A stretch of 64,000 nucleotides of DNA, taken from contig JAUKPH010000017.1 in the NCBI GenBank assembly GCA_030549335.1, forward strand, positions 9,695,501 through 9,759,500, written 5' to 3'. The notes below the pieces were generated by a model, which was not told the DNA's origin, ran no database searches, and was given only the letters and a program-made list of their open reading frames with translations. Positions 1 through 12,800 of the stretch are shown here, one piece after another; within the stretch, counting starts at the first letter, position 1, and each line of letters starts with the position of its first letter. A program made the translations under genes and the position numbers. Source of the DNA: Pontederia crassipes (taxonomy: Eukaryota > Streptophyta > Magnoliopsida > Commelinales > Pontederiaceae).

Positions 1-83
1 AACAAATTAAATATATTATTTTGAATTATGCATCAAATATGTATTCGATGATATTCAACTTGAAATCAAATAGTGATAAAATA

Positions 84-196
84 TTATCATATTTTTGTCT
101 TTTTATCATGTTCTCATTTTAGTGAACATAGAAGGTGGATGAATATTATTTTTAATTAAAATGAGAACATTGAAAAAAGAGACTAGAATATGATAA
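84..196. repeat. imperfect inverted repeat (hairpin)
   Basis: The arms at about 84-120 and 157-196 are near reverse complements: the left arm starts TTATCATAT and ends TTCTCATTTT, the right starts AAAATGAGAA and ends ATATGATAA. A 36-bp loop separates them. It lies just upstream of a transposase relic and could be subterminal DNA of that element. No function is visible. Confidence 0.6.
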
Positions 197-221
197 TTTA
201 TTGAACAGTAAAGATGATCAA

Positions 222-278
222 GTACTTGAAACATGTGATTTTGGACTTCATAACTTCAAAATCACATATTTCAAGTAC
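222..278. repeat. inverted repeat (hairpin)
   Basis: The arms at 222-244 and 257-278 pair over about 22 bases with one or two mismatches around a 12-base loop (left arm begins GTACTTGAAA, right arm ends TTTCAAGTAC). It is the second hairpin in a row upstream of the transposase-associated relic. Confidence 0.65.
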
Positions 279-320
279 AAGAATTTATTGACATGTGACT
301 TAATGTTGTGTGTTACAGAA

Positions 321-500
321 ATGACAAAGTCATATCGTAGTTGGATTCATCGTTGAAAGGATAAACGTGGCGTTATAACAGAAGAATATAAGGACAGTAT
401 TGATGAATTTGTTAATGTGGCATATCAAAATGAAGGTGTTGCTTCTTCATATGGCGAAATCTTATGTCCATGCCGAAAGTGCAAATGTTATGAGTGGAAA
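321..500 (+). pseudogene. CACTA (En/Spm) transposase-associated domain relic
   Basis: Reading from the ATG at 321 gives a peptide with the layout of the plant transposase-associated domain found at the N terminus of CACTA proteins: an N-terminal SWIH motif, a charged KDKRG stretch, then EEYKDSIDEF, and a Cys cluster CPCRKCKC at the end. The frame has an in-frame TGA at 354-356 where the family keeps a coding residue. No transposase core follows and I see no CACTA termini, so this is a fragment. The neighbouring AT-rich DNA has exon-like scraps that may belong to the same dead element. Family assignment rests on motif layout only. Confidence 0.6.
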
Positions 501-1800
501 ATAATCTTATCTATTGTGTGCGGTCCCCTAAACTCAATTATGAAGATGATCGGCCTGTTGAAGGTAAAGGCATCGGTAGAAAAGTAATAGATAAGCTAAA
601 ACAAACATATGATAGTGAACTAGGGAACAAGAATTTTGCGTACAACGATGAGAAGAGTTTATTCACTCTGGGTGTTCTTCATCAAGTAATCTAGTTACTA
701 ATAATAACACAAGTTTATAACTTTTTCCAGTCATGGTTACTAGAGGATGAGCTACTGGATCATCTCGCTCTTTTAGGCATTCACTCCAGATGAGTGAGCC
801 ATCACAACTACAAGATATTATATTTATTGTCAATTGCTTATTTATAGTTGCTTATAATAGTAACATTCATATGTACTTTTTAATAATGTCAGATGCTCTT
901 CCGCCAATGGGGCATGTAGCCGGATCATCACATAGTATGTGATCCATTGATTGGTCGTCTCCACGTATCACTCCAGGTACGTGTCACACAGTAGGCGATA
1001 CAGTTTTCTAATTATTTTATTATTATGATAGTTGCTCCACCATCGACGGGGCACATAGTCGGGATGTCTCGATCACACGATGATGATCGGCATGCCACAT
1101 AAGGTTATTTTCTATATATTCCATAAATTTAAATAGAAATCAAATTTTATGTATTTTTTTATGATTACTACACCACCATCACAATTACCATACACTTCAC
1201 CACATTCTAGCGTTGGCGAGCGGCATCTTACCCTAGGTGATATATTTATTATTATTAAAATTATATTTATCATTTAATTACATTAATCATTTTTTTAATG
1301 ATGTCAGTTGCTATGTCGCCATTAGCACAAGCACACGGCTTGTCACATTCTAACGAGCAGACTGCCACGGATCATGCAGCGATACACATCACTCGATGTG
1401 AGAACTTTACTATACATGTATCAATTATCACTAGTTTAATTTGGTATGACGTTAATAATTTATTTTGTAATAGGATCCGTCGATGATGTCGGACCTTCTC
1501 AACCTACTCCAACTGTACCGGTTGATGATTCCTCTTCGACAGATGAGGAGAGATTACATGATAATGAGGTGGTCACCGTGAATAATATTGCTCGGACGTA
1601 AGTTAAATATGTTGTAGAGAATTTATTATAATTTTGCTTATCATTAAAAATTAATTCTTCTTTCTAATTTGTAGGACCACTTTCATACCCACTAGTACCA
1701 TGCAGGACGTCAGTGCTCTTATTCTTTCTCACTTATCGGAAGAGGCAGAATCATGAAAAGATGTTCCAATTCAAGTGCGGAATGACATCTTTCGGGTCTT
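501..1800 (+). other. degenerate exon-like repeats, possible transposon remnant
   Basis: Short GC-richer islands at about 888-975, 1030-1100, 1170-1240 and 1303-1400 recur every 130-150 bp in AT-rich DNA. Each has a PP or SP-rich translation with a SH(S/T) or SRSH-like motif, and several are bordered by AG acceptors and GT donors (for example CTCCAG|GTACGT near 975 and CCCTAG|GTGA near 1233). A further island at about 1480-1600 encodes a Ser/Asp/Glu-rich piece. They look like diverged, serially duplicated small exons of a gene or transposon ORF. I do not recognise a protein family. Confidence 0.35.
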
Positions 1801-3030
1801 TATGGTACAATCTTCTTTTTGGGTTACATAATTTATTTTATATTATTTTTAAAAATTACATACGTTACACCCTTTCATAAATGTCGCACTATATCCCTAG
1901 ATTCCATTTTAATTCAAAGTTTATAATATTCTAAAATATTTCCAACATCATTAAACAAGAGAACTAGTAGTTTTAGATTTAATTTTAATGAAGTACTATT
2001 GATGTTCAGTTTTATTAACATTCAGTTGCAGAAATTTTATAGTTATACCCTTTTTTAACCGAAATTATTACCTTTTGCTTGTCTTTGAACGACCAATTGA
2101 TCGAACGTAGGAAATATAAGAAAGAAATCTTGACATAGACTTTCAATTCTTAATGATTCTAACGTAATTTCAAGTAATTAGTAAAAAGTCCAGTCAAATT
2201 AAATTATATTAGTAGATTATTTTATCATTAATCATAATGCATAAGTTATTTTATATGCATTTTATAATAAATAATTTTATTTTTAGTATAATTAATCTTT
2301 CTAACACCTGGCTTTTATTTGTTGAATTTATATATTTTTGTGTTCATACATATCCGATAACTTTGTGTTTATTTATTTATTTTTATTGTGTTCAACTTAA
2401 CCTCCTTTCTTTCGATATCCATAGGTTTTGATTTTTTAAAAAATATTTTATTATTTGGATAAATTGATGAATTCATATAATAGAGCAGAAGATTCTTATT
2501 AATCAAAATCCGTTAACTAAAAATTTGGAGACAGTTTGGGAACTTAGATTAACTTAGTTAACTAGTAAATTCCCTTGCATTTCGCATAATTTAAATATAT
2601 TTTTTAAAAAAATTATTTTATATTTTATTATAATTTATAAAAATTTTGTTTTTTTTAAATTACAACATTCTTATAAATATTTTGTAACTTTGAAGATAAT
2701 ATGATAATTAAGTTTACACTATTCATTGTAATACTAATATTTTTAGTTTGAAAAAAATAATTATTTTATTAGATAGAAAATAATAAATATGTTTTAATGG
2801 CTAATGTGTCGTATCCATATGTGAGGAACGCAACATGGAAAGGGAGCGGCCTTGCGCTGGCACAGCAAGATACAAGAGAACATGTCATTATTAATAAAAA
2901 AAAATCAATTTTGTAGTATTTCGAATACCAAGTAATCTAGATGTAATACAAAAGATCATCACAAATAAACCTCATGCTTTTTGTGGCACTTTAAGAAACC
3001 AACAAAAAGTTTATATATTTCATACAGTAT
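1801..3030. other. AT-rich non-coding DNA
   Basis: No gene or conserved domain is visible. The segment at about 2487-2575 recurs in diverged form at about 6126-6215 (both contain TTCTTATTAATCAAAAT and CAGTTTGGGAAC), so the duplication described further on probably starts here. Confidence 0.5.
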
Positions 3031-4840
3031 ATATATTTCATACAGTATTGTGGGTTTCAAGGTTGATTATTGTATAATATTATTTTTACTATAAAAAAAT
3101 TATCATATTATGTTTCACGATATATATATGTGTGTATATATATATGTATATATATAATATACACACACATATATGAACGAATTTCAATCTTGGTGGTCAA
3201 TTAATTCATGTATATATGTACATATGAAAATTGATGAATAAATATTTTATATTAAGAACTTTTAATTGTTTATTTGAAGATATAATTTTGGATTGTCAAA
3301 ATTTCCTACAATCATATTTCAGGAAATAATCCCGATAATTTTGCTCTGGATGTCAAAACATATCCAACTAGGAAAGAGCATTAATATGAAGTGTTTAAAA
3401 TTTCTTAAGTCATGTAAATAATTATATCACCAGGCCAATATTGGAGATTGATATTTTATTTTTATTAACAAAAGTAATAGATTTAGCTCGAGAGCATTTA
3501 TTATTCAAATCTATGACATCAATCGATAGAAGACTTGATATTTACATTAGAAATGGGGAGGTATGATATTTACATTAAGATTTATTCTAAAAAGTAGGTA
3601 ATCACAATTGAAATGTATTTTAAACTATAAGTTTATATTTTTAGTGTAATTTATATGACAAGTACTATTCTGTATATACAACATATTTAAAAATATCTTA
3701 CAAAGACATTATGTAAGTTAAAATGACTATAAAAAGTATTGTCTTTAGGAAATAATTATTCTACTCAATTTACATTCATGCATGTGTCTCGGAAAAATAT
3801 ATTACAATTTTGCTAACAATTGATAAAGGACAATAATAACTATTTTATTCAAAATAACATCATATATTAGAAAATAATAGTAATATTGATCTTTTCAATA
3901 TATTTCATGGATTTGGTATCTGCCTATTCGAAAAGAAAGAAATGAAAGTTGCTTTAAGTTCGAAACTATTTCTTATCCTAATTTTTCTAGAGATCAATTT
4001 TAATTATTGAAGTGAAATCAATCTGGTCAACATTGCTTGTCATGACTAAATTTTATTGATTTTTCAAAAGATGATGCCCTTCAATTTGTTCCATCGTACC
4101 TTCCCACATTGATTATGTTAAATTGAAATCCATAAAGATAATTAACTAAATTAAAAACTTTACAACACAGAGTACAACAATAAATAATTATAGATAATAC
4201 TCAAATAATGATGGTGGATTCTGTAAGCATTACGATCATAATTTGAATAATTTGTTCAACACTATTGAAGAATTTGTCTGAATTAAAAATGGATTAATGA
4301 TATCATGTCCGACGGACATAAATTGCATTTCTTATGAACTGAACTTAATTATGCGTTAAAAAAACTGTCGTTGATGAGGGACCATAGAGGAAGAAAAGAG
4401 TGAAGTCCATTAATTTCACACGAGTCCACTCTAAATATTTTTAACAAATTCAATATTACCAAATTACATTGTCAAAATGTTTCCATGTCGGAGCTTAATT
4501 TGCTTTAGTTCACACAATAATGTTAATCAATTCAATATTTTGTAATTAAATTTCTTTTGTCACAAGTATATGTCTTAAAATTGGACCAATTAACATTAAT
4601 AAATCAGATTTCATTAACATAAACATGGAAATCATTTTGACATCAAAAGCATTTTCCTTAATAATAATAATAATAATTTGGATAGATTTATGTGATGAGG
4701 GGCTTATATGCATGGGAGTTTGCCTTATTAGTTTAAACTAATGATAACTGTTTTTATCGATTTCAATGCTCAAATATCATTTTTTTTAGTACAGTTTTGT
4801 TTAACTAAGATCCATATATATTGACCAGGATATTTTTTTA
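3031..4840 (+). repeat. 1.8-kb direct duplication, copy 1
   Basis: It matches 7217-9010 in the same orientation over nearly its whole length, with many substitutions and small indels. Both copies start with ATACAGTATYGTGGGTTTC, pass through an AT/TG dinucleotide palindrome, and end with TTGACCAGGATATTTTTTT. The ends are not TG...CA and no flanking target duplication is obvious, so long terminal repeats are unlikely. No coding potential is seen. Confidence 0.75.
3120..3176. repeat. AT/TG dinucleotide palindrome
   Basis: Runs of (AT)n with GTGTGT on the left and ACACACAC on the right form a self-complementary low-complexity tract. The equivalent tract in the second duplication copy (about 7306-7337) is shorter. 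Confidence 0.7.
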
Positions 4841-5269
4841 CATTAAAGAGATAAAGGAAGATGCTTCAAATTGGTATTGTTAGTCGGTCGAGATCAAATG
4901 CCAAGCCGCTTTAGAAGAGGCTACCACATCGAATTATTGCCAGAAGTAAATTAATAGTATTTTGGATACCAAGATGAAAAAAAAAAAGAGTTCGAGTTGG
5001 TAGAGGATATATAGATATAGACAAGTTGCTTTAGTTCACACAATACTATTCACACGGTATCTGTGAATACTAGGACCATGCGAAATGCATTGATCAATTT
5101 TCAGAGCTCGCGGCCTGGGATGGCCGCCTGACGGCCAATTTTTTTATTACTTTATACCTTATCTAGTATTTCTATGTTCACATGATCTTTCTAGTTCCGA
5201 CTAAACATGATAAAATGTATAGATACCTTGATATTGAGAATACAATCTTTCCTAGTTTTCTTAATTTGC

Positions 5270-5309
<40 letters not shown>

Positions 5310-7216
5310 GTGTGTGTGTGTCAACATTGAGTAATATGCATAAAGATAATGCAAAATATATAAGTAACCATCAGTTCATTTATTCACAAAAGAGGAGTAA
5401 TACATTAGAAGTAAAATAATGAAACTTAAATTTTAGGAGACTTAAAGTTAAAGATAAGTGTGTAACAAATGTAATGTATAAAAAACAAAGTTATCTTCTT
5501 ACCAAAAAAAGATAATTATCTCCATATCGAAAGAATGCTCATGACAAAAGGGAGTTGCATAATTTTTTTAGACGTGTATGAAAGATTGATATGTTGTTTG
5601 CACTTGCATTGGTTGAATAGATTTTTATACTCTCATATGACTTTTAATCTTATTATCAATTAAATTATGATATTTAAGTTTCAAATATTTTGATTGAATG
5701 ATACTTTTACAATATTTTTATCTTCTTTTAACTTTCCATCTTTTTTAAGCATTTTTCTATGCATTTCTTCATAAGATACATCTCGTAATGAACTAAATAT
5801 AGTAAATGGTTCACCTTCTCTATAATGTTTTTTTATATTCTATTAATTTTTTGTATTCTTTAAGCATTTAGTCTCATAATAATTTAATGAGAATTAGGAT
5901 TTTTTTTGGAACAAAACTAATTAAACTTATAACTTATAACATGAAAAATGTTAATGGATTATAATGGTGTATAAATGTGGGGTTATAATGTTAGTGACAA
6001 AGATAATTAATGATATTTATGATAAAAAAATGAAAGCATTAAAAATATAGAAAATTATAAAATTTTAGAAAAAAGGTAGAGGTTAATAATGGCTTGAGAT
6101 GGATTGTGAATGCTCGATATTATATATAGAAAATTCTTATTAATCAAAATTGGTTAATTGAAACTTTGGAGTCAGTTTGGGAACAATGCACCCTTAGATT
6201 AGCTTCTTCAACTAGTTAATTAATGGAACTGAGCTCCTACTAGATGTAAGGAAAGTAAAAAATTAAAAGTAAACAAGTGCATATATTTCACTAAGAAAAT
6301 TCAAACTCGCTAGTTTCTCTTATTTTAAAAATTGCCAATTTTAATATCCCACAATATTGTTGATGATGCTAAGCAAGGTAGTCAAGATCAAAATTTTATG
6401 TAAGATTGAAAAAAGTCTGTAAAATCAAAGATCATAAGGTCGGATCGAGGGTCGAGGATCGTAAGATTCAACTTATATATTAAAAAAATAGTTTAATATA
6501 AAATTATATAAAAAACTGATTTTTTAAATAATTTTGTAATGGTTTATATTATAAATAATGTTAACTTGAGTATTATCCTATTAAAAATTTCTACAAATGC
6601 ATTTATATATTATTTATATAATAGTAATTTCATATGAATTGACAAAAAAATGACAATAATATGGAATAGCATTATTTAATAACTTTTCATATACATTGAT
6701 AATAAAATTATTTTGTGAAAAAATATTTTTAAAATTTTGATTATAACTAATCATTTTCCTCTTAATTTTATTCTTCCAAAAATCATGTTACACTCGGTGA
6801 AAATTTTAAAACAATGAAAAAATTAAATTCCTAAGATTGGTAAGATCTTACAACCTTGTTATTACGATCCTACTAAAATGATTTTAAAATCAAGATCGAG
6901 ATCGTATATTTTAGAAAAGTTCGTACGATTATACGATAAAGATCCATATTTTAGATCACATAGACTATATTATCAACAAACGTGATTTATTTTAGATACA
7001 TATTTTAGGATCAACTGTGATCCTACCATAATCATATAAATATTTTTATTAGTCTAAACAGATATAAAATGTAAAATCACTCGATTAGATTTATGTTGAT
7101 TATGTTATCTGTATCTTCTGTAATCATCCAGTATTTTAATATTATTTTATTTTCTTTCAAAAATTATATATCTTTTACTAAAATCAAGTATCATTTTGCA
7201 CGTGAATTAATAGTAT
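4841..7216. other. spacer between duplication copies; AT-rich, no gene
   Basis: No conserved coding sequence is visible. A compact GC-rich patch at about 5105-5140 (GCGGCC and GGCCGC in opposite orientation) stands out from the AT-rich surroundings. A stretch at about 6430-6960 repeats motifs of the type AGATCGTA or GGATCGTAAGAT in both orientations. I see no known element. Confidence 0.45.
5274..5320. repeat. compound microsatellite (TA)n(TG)n
   Basis: About 16 TA units are followed directly by about 7 TG units. Such a tract is likely polymorphic. An apparent small ORF across it is low-complexity and is not called. Confidence 0.9.
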
Positions 7217-9010
7217 ATATATTTTATACAGTATCGTGGGTTTCAAGGTTGATTATTCTATAATATTATTTTTACTATTAAAAAATATCATATTATGTTT
7301 CACGATATATATATAATATAATATATACACACACATATGAACAAATTTCAATCTTGGTGGTCAATATATATGTACATATGAAAATTCATGAGTAAATATT
7401 TTATTTTAAGAAGTATTAATTGTTTACTTGAAGATATAATTCTGGATTTTCAAAATTTCTTACAATCATATTTCGGAAAATAATCCCGATAATTTTGCTC
7501 CGGATGTCAAAACATATCCAACTAGGAAAGAGCATTAATATGAAGTGTTTAAAATAATGGAGATTGATATTTTATTTTTATTAACAAAAGTAACAGATTT
7601 AGCTCGAGAGCATTTATTATTCAAATCTATGAAATCAATCGACTGAAGGCTTGAACTCCTCAACTTTTACATCCTATTTGGCATTTAACCACATGTTTCT
7701 GGAAATCAATTAGAAATGGGGAACTATGATATTTACATTAAGATTTATTCTAAAAACTAGGTAAGCACAATTTAAATGTATTTTAAACTATAAGCTTATA
7801 TTTTTAGTGTAATTTATATGACAAGTACTAAATTGTATATACAACATATTTAAAAATATCTTACAAAGACATTATGTAAGTTAAAATGGTTATAAAAAAT
7901 ATTGTCTTTAGGAAATAATTATTCTACTCTATTTACATTCATACATGTGTCTTGGAAAAAGTATATTACAATTTTGCTAACAATTGATAAAGGACAATAA
8001 TAAATATTTTATTCAAAATAATATCATATATTAGAAAATAATAATATTGATCTTTTCAATATATTTCATGGATTTGGAATCTTCCTATTCGAAAAGAAAG
8101 AAACGAAAGTTGACTTTAAGTTCGAAATTATTTCTTATCCTAATTTTTCTAGAGATCAATTTTAATTATTGAAGTGAAACCGATCTGGTCAACATTGCCT
8201 GTCATGACTAAATTTTATTGAGTTTTCAAAAGATGATGCCCTTCAATTCGTTCCATCGTTGAACAACCTTCCTACATTGATTATGTTAAATTGAAATCCA
8301 AAGATAATTAACTAAATTAAAAACTTTACAACACAGAGTACAACAATAAATTATTATAGATAATACTGGTCCAAGAGGAACTCAAATATCACGTGACATG
8401 ATGATGGATTCTGTAAGCATTACGATCATGAATAATTTTTTCAATACAATTGAAGAATTTGTGTTGCAACTTCAGTGGTAATGTTAATTAAGTAATGATA
8501 ACAACTATCGTTGATGAGGGACCATAGAGGAAGAAAAGAGTAAAGTCCATTAATTTCACAAGAGTCCACTTTAAATATTTTTAACACATTCAATATTACC
8601 AAATTACATTGTCAAAATTTTCCCACCATGGAGCTTAATTTGCTTTAGTTCACACAATAATGTTAATTAATTAAATATTATGTAAATAAATTTCTTATGT
8701 CACAAGTATTTTCCACGCTAAAATAAATTTTATGAATTTTTTTGTCCTAAAATTAACTTAAAATTGCATCATCTAACATAATTAATCAAATTTCATAAAC
8801 ATAAATATGTAAATCATTTTGACATCAAAAGCATTTTCCTTATTAAAAGAAATAATTTGGATAGATTTGCACGAGGATAGGCTTATATGCATGAGAGTTT
8901 CCCTTATTAGTTTAAAGTAATGATAATTGTTTTATTTATTTCAATGATCAGATATCATTTTTTAGTAGACATTTGTTTAACTAAGATCATATTGACCAGG
9001 ATATTTTTTT
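7217..9010 (+). repeat. 1.8-kb direct duplication, copy 2
   Basis: This is the partner of 3031-4840, about 4.19 kb downstream. It has a private segment at about 7656-7710 and lacks a roughly 45-bp piece that copy 1 carries near 3400-3445. The level of divergence suggests an old tandem segmental duplication or two copies of the same uncharacterised repeat. Confidence 0.75.
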
Positions 9011-9864
9011 AGTAGACTTCTTGGTTCATAAATATAAAAAAATAATTTAAATTAATTTATAATATTTTGAGTCGTTATTTTTCTTCCAAACTCTTCCTTG
9101 TTTGGATAATCAACAAATTGAGTGCTACCACCTCTCATGGAAAGAGAGTTAAGTAATCATCAAATCTTTGAATAAAGAGAAAAGAGTACGAATGCAATAT
9201 TTTCTAATGATTATGTATCTCACTTTCATCTTATATATATTTTTATTATCTAATAGTAGACATATGACTTCCTTTCATCCTTTCCAACAAGGCAAATTAA
9301 TATATCACACTCCACATATCAAGTTGGATTCCTACCACGGGATCCTTCTTTGTTGTAGAGAGACGGAAAAAAACTATTAAAATTAAGTATATTTGATCAT
9401 TGCATGCCTTTGGATCGTTAAAAGCGAGTACAATCTGTAACCGAGAAAATTCAGGTCAGAACATTTATTAACATGTAACTGCTGTCTTCCAACTGTAAAT
9501 AATGATGCATTAACCTTTCTTGAATGCATGCTTCTAAAGATTTGCCCTCTAAAGGAGAATTAATTCAAGAGTTAATGGGTGGACGAATCTTTTAACCAGA
9601 TATATCACACTTAATGATTTCCAACTGTATACAATTAATTCATTTGCTTTTTTCTGCCCTCCTGCATGCATTGCCACCTTCTTGCACCCTCTCAGTTTCA
9701 TGCACCCCATCATTCACATATTGAATCTCTCTGGGATCGGCAGAGGAAGAATAAGAAACATAAAAATCCATCATATATCATTGTGGCTTCTTTCTCCATC
9801 TCTCCCTCTCTTGTGCACAGACACCCATCGACGATCACATCTCATCTACCTCTTCTCCTCTACA
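9011..9864 (+). other. 5' flank and probable leader of the MBD gene
   Basis: No separate gene is visible. From about 9650 the DNA becomes pyrimidine-rich (CTCTC and TCTCC stretches), as plant 5' leaders often are. The reading frame of exon 1 stays open upstream to an ATG at 9682, but that part is low-complexity leader-like sequence. I therefore place the start at 9865. No convincing TATA box could be fixed. Confidence 0.45.
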
Positions 9865-12800
9865 ATGCAATCCAGCATTCACTCCATGGATCCTTCCATT
9901 CCCATCAACAATGAGCGTGCACAAAATATGAGGCCTATGGAGGAGCCCGATCTACCAATGAAGATGGCCGGGGAGGAAGCCACAACGGTGCAAGTGACTG
10001 CACCACGACATGAGAGCCCCAACATCTCTGCTGAGAACTATCCAATACATGATATAGAGGAGGCTTTAAAGGCCATGGATGAGATCGATGAGATGAATAA
10101 CTCCCACCTAAGCCTGAAGTCCCCTTCAGAGCTTGCAAAGGAGGGAGATCTCATGAGCGAAATGCTACTTGAGATGGGGCTCTCATTATTGGTTGATGAT
10201 TTGGAGACGCCTGGGAAGATGGATGGCGAGCAGAATGTTCAACTAGCACTAAAATTGAATATAGCAGTGCCAATGGATCCGACGACGGTGATCGAGCCGC
10301 AAGAAAGGATCACCACAGGGGAGAAGGCCCTTGACGTCGAGGATTACGAGGAGGCGCGGAGCCCAGAATGGCTTCCTCAAGGGTGGAAGACAATAGTTGT
10401 GTCAAGGAAGTTGGGAAGAAGTAAAGGGCACAAAGACAAGGTAATTAGTTTAACTATTCCGACGATTCCATTAGTCTACACTAATGTATAGATAAATTCA
10501 GATATGTCATCCTTATGTAAAGGTTAGTCTACATTAACAAATGAATGTCTTTAGTATACTACATGTCCTTAACAGCAAATTCTCTCATTTTTTATGTTAA
10601 TATTATGGTGAGAACATGTCCCCTAAACTAAGCTAGATCTAACTATCCTCTCATGTCTTTGACATAACTTTTACTGTCACTCAAAATATCGATGCCTCTA
10701 ATGCCATGACTAGTTTGCTCTTTGCAACTATTAAGAGAAATTAATGTACATTTTCGTTAACAGGATTTGGAAGTTGGAATCTTAGACTTACCCTTTGCTA
10801 ACATAAAGATACTATTCATTTGAATAAATTAGTAAAAAAACTCTATTATTTGATGTTTACAAAAGATTGTGTTGCTCATTTCAATTATCTAAATTATTTT
10901 TAAAAAAATTACATCAAAATGATTGGAGATTTCAGTGCATGTTAAATGAAAAAGAAAAACTTAGAGAGAAATTAAATAGCTCAGTACAATAAAAAGTAGG
11001 CTTTGTGTTGGACTATAGACTATAATGAAATAAAATTAATTAAGCTTCAAATGAGCTTAAAAAATATATATTATATTTATTGCGATAAACAAGTCAAAGT
11101 AGTAATTTTTCTCTTCAAATGGCAAGTTATCATTTTTTGGATCGATATGGGTGAGTTTGACATGTGAACATTTTATAGACACTTATTGATGATGAAAGTA
11201 CTTTGAGCTCATGAAAATTGATGATGAAAGTACATTGTAAATTTGACCTCTTGTGAGATATCATATTATTTAATTTGTGTTGCACACTCGATGACTAATT
11301 AAGAAATCCTTAAAACTAAGATCAGTGTAGGAATGATAATGCCACATGGCCCAAATTAATTTACAACTTTGTTTGGCAACAATCCACCGATATACATAAC
11401 TATTAACACCTAACTAACTCAGTGTTCGAGCCTAGAGCAGTAAAGAAAGAGAAGCCCTAGCCAAGTCAAAAACTTTAGGGATTGATTTCGGAGCTACTTG
11501 CATCTATCAAATAACCACTAATCAATTATGTAAAATTAATGTACAACTTTAAAGAAAGAGGTGAAATACTAAGTTTTTTATTGTTCTAGGGTTAAAACGC
11601 TGCCACGCCAACATCACGAGTCAAAATTTTACTTTCTACAACTATTAGCGCAAAGAAAGAGGTGTAATACCAGATTTTCATTGTTCTATGATTCAAACAA
11701 TCTTGAGGCTCAACCAAGAACAATTTGGGTTAAGCCAAGAATATAAACAAATAAATTACCATAGTATTTGACTCATGTGGCATTAAACAAATATTAGAGT
11801 GGAAAAAGTAACATAAGCTTCAAAATCATAATCGTTTTCAATGTAGGCATTCCTTCCTTCAAGAAAAGAATACAATCCCGATATCTAGAAAAGATAATAG
11901 ATAGTAGTGTATTTCCTAAATTCAGTTACATTATAAGATAATCAATATATCAATAACTTGAACGTTTGACAATTTCAAGAATTAAGCAATCATAATTCGA
12001 GCTAATATTAGGTTTCAACACAAAATTAGGTCAATTAATTATGTTAGATTCCTAGCTAGTTTGCATCGTACACACTAGCTTGTCACCTTCTAACTAGTCC
12101 TGCACATCCCAAAATTGATATAATATCATGGTCATAGTAGACCTCTTTATTCTAGTGTTAATCTTATCTTATCTAGAATTATATGAAAGGACGAGGTAGA
12201 TAATATCCAAACAATGAATATATACAATCAACATAAATTCAAATTATTTGAAGAAGCATTACTTGAACTTCGAACCCAATCCTTTCTATTATAGACATTC
12301 CTCTCGTCAATAAAATAATACAATCTCAATATCTAGAAAAGATCATATATAGTAGTCTATTTTGAAATTTTATTTATATTGTAAGATAGCCACATCATCA
12401 ATAGCTCGGATGATTGACAATTTCTAGTATTGGACAATCATAATTCTGACCAATATTAGGCTTTGACATAGAAACTAGGTCAATTCATTAATGCCGTGAT
12501 ATGCCTAGCTAGTTTGCATCATACACACTAGCTTGTCATGTTCTAGCTAGATCCTACACAACCGAAGATTCGTAACATATAAAGGTCATATTAGGCCTCT
12601 TATTCTAGTGTCAAACTTCTTTTGATCATCTAGAATTAAAGGAGCAGGTATATCGATAATATTCGAACAATGAAGATACACTATCAACTTATATCTAAAT
12701 TAATTATTTGAAAAAACATTAATGAAACTTAGAACTCAAATAAAGTTCATGCTAACTCACCTCACATAGAACATGTGATGATATGTTTGCTATCCAAGAG

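Noticed and set aside
3031-9010. The two 1.8-kb copies as LTRs of a non-autonomous element
   Set aside because: No TG...CA ends, no primer site after copy 1, and no target duplication.
9682-9864. N-terminal extension of the MBD protein from the ATG at 9682
   Set aside because: The added 61 residues are pyrimidine-tract, leader-like sequence with no similarity to a protein family. Not excluded, but less likely than the start at 9865.
9666-10138. Alternative ORFs over the start of the MBD gene (9666-9914 plus, 9935-10138 minus)
   Set aside because: They are shadows of exon 1 and its leader, in other frames, without domain.
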